The translations under genes were made by a program, and so were the position numbers. The notes below the pieces were generated by a model. That model was not told the DNA's origin, searched no databases, and worked only from the letters and a program-made list of their open reading frames with translations. From NCBI GenBank assembly GCA_002729495.1, contig PBYE01000050.1, positions 1-64,000 on the forward strand: a DNA stretch of 64,000 nt. Reading direction: 5' to 3'. This document shows, in pieces, positions 63,561-64,000 of this stretch; the first letter of the stretch is position 1; each line of letters starts with the position of its first letter. This DNA is from Chromatiales bacterium (GTDB lineage: Bacteria > Pseudomonadota > Gammaproteobacteria > Steroidobacterales > GCA-2729495).

Positions 63561-64000
63561 TATCTGCGCCCTATCCGATACAGCGAGTATACCCGCCGTG
63601 ACATTATCTGGATGTATTTCGGTTCAAAGCCAGCGAAGCCTTCAAATCGAGACATGTTCATTTGCTTAGGTATAACTCTGGCGGGAAGCTTTTTGTTGTA
63701 TTGAATCTCTACCTCGTCCAAAAGCACTTCCCAAAAACGTCGCTGCTCAGAAATCAGAGATACAGGTGCCGTTGGGGCATAGCCCTCGCCAAGAGGCGCA
63801 TACCCGGCAGCAACTTGTTCAATGTTTGAGTTGGTTGCAAGCGCTCCGACCTGATCAAAGAAATCCATCAATGCATAAAGATTATAGTTTGCGATAGTGG
63901 GGTCCCTCGGCAAGCTTGCTGTGGGTGGTGCAATGATGTCCGACAAAATCATAATATTGGAGGCACCTGCAACAGCCACGGTAAAACATAGTCCATAGCT
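63560..64000 (-). CDS. partial gene of unknown function, co-transcribed with the metallo-beta-lactamase-fold gene
   Basis: The frame is open to the right edge of the window, so the 5' end is missing. The visible part begins SYGLCFTVAVAGASN, like the end of a signal peptide, and is otherwise soluble, with no recognised motif (DPTIANYNLYALMDFFDQVG, FEGFAGFEPKYIQIMSRRVY). It ends at TAG overlapping the GTG of the next gene. Possibly a substrate-binding or accessory protein of the hydrolase. Confidence 0.6.
   Translation of the reverse strand, partial: SYGLCFTVAVAGASNIMILSDIIAPPTASLPRDPTIANYNLYALMDFFDQVGALATNSNIEQVAAGYAPLGEGYAPTAPVSLISEQRRFWEVLLDEVEIQYNKKLPARVIPKQMNMSRFEGFAGFEPKYIQIMSRRVYSLYRIGRR

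Overview
The window looks like a chromosomal segment of a gammaproteobacterium with fairly high GC. The gene orders uvrC-pgsA-tRNA(Gly-Cys-Leu), yebC-ruvC-ruvA-ruvB, tolQRAB-pal-cpoB-queE-queC, thrA-thrC and nudJ-mnmA are typical of that class. Dispersed REP-like palindromes (core AGGAGCGGCTTTAGCCGCGA and variants) sit between many genes. The exact genus cannot be read from the sequence; a free-living, aerobic, metabolically versatile (perhaps marine) lineage is an inference from the accessory genes.

Layout. 0-14.6 kb: tRNA cluster with a duplicated tRNA-Cys 3' end, pgsA, uvrC, a family-5-like uracil-DNA glycosylase, class II DAHP synthase, an exported metallo-beta-lactamase-fold hydrolase, an nfeD gene cut short at a REP, the fumC-nudL-mazG operon, purB, a PLD-like protein, nudJ and mnmA. 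14.8-16.5 kb: a sulfatase flanked on the right by a decayed second copy of the mnmA 3' end, a sign of insertion. 16.5-26.5 kb: acnA, a YgjP-type metalloprotease, tatD, a NERD protein, thrC, thrA (no thrB between them) and a conserved P-loop protein.

26.7-47.6 kb is an accessory catabolic region: haloalkane dehalogenase, a bacterial MtrA/DUF4346 protein, a methyltransferase, a gene interrupted by an amber codon, esterase, CoA-transferase, SDR, MarR regulator, MFS transporter, epimerase-like protein, a broken EAL gene, a UbiD-type decarboxylase, two nitrilase-superfamily proteins (one without the catalytic cysteine), an isochorismatase-type hydrolase, a PuuE-like deacetylase with a histone-H1-like tail, a Tat-exported amidohydrolase, cytochrome c, and a trypsin-like protease beside a small protein sharing its N-terminal module. 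A palindrome at the MarR divergon recurs upstream of the amidohydrolase 11 kb away, suggesting a shared regulon.

47.6-57 kb returns to housekeeping genes: tRNA-Lys, queC, queE, the Tol-Pal operon without ybgC, ruvBAC and yebC. 57-62.4 kb holds a YfaZ-like outer membrane protein, a DUF5658 membrane protein, a VPLPA/PEP-CTERM surface protein, a MerR-type regulator containing an 82-bp inverted repeat, a DUF1838 protein, an orphan HicB-like protein and a lipoprotein. At 62.4 kb the 3' half of a tRNA-Arg without its 5' half, followed by apparently lower-GC DNA with a metallo-beta-lactamase-fold hydrolase and a co-transcribed partner, looks like the edge of a genomic island that continues beyond the window.
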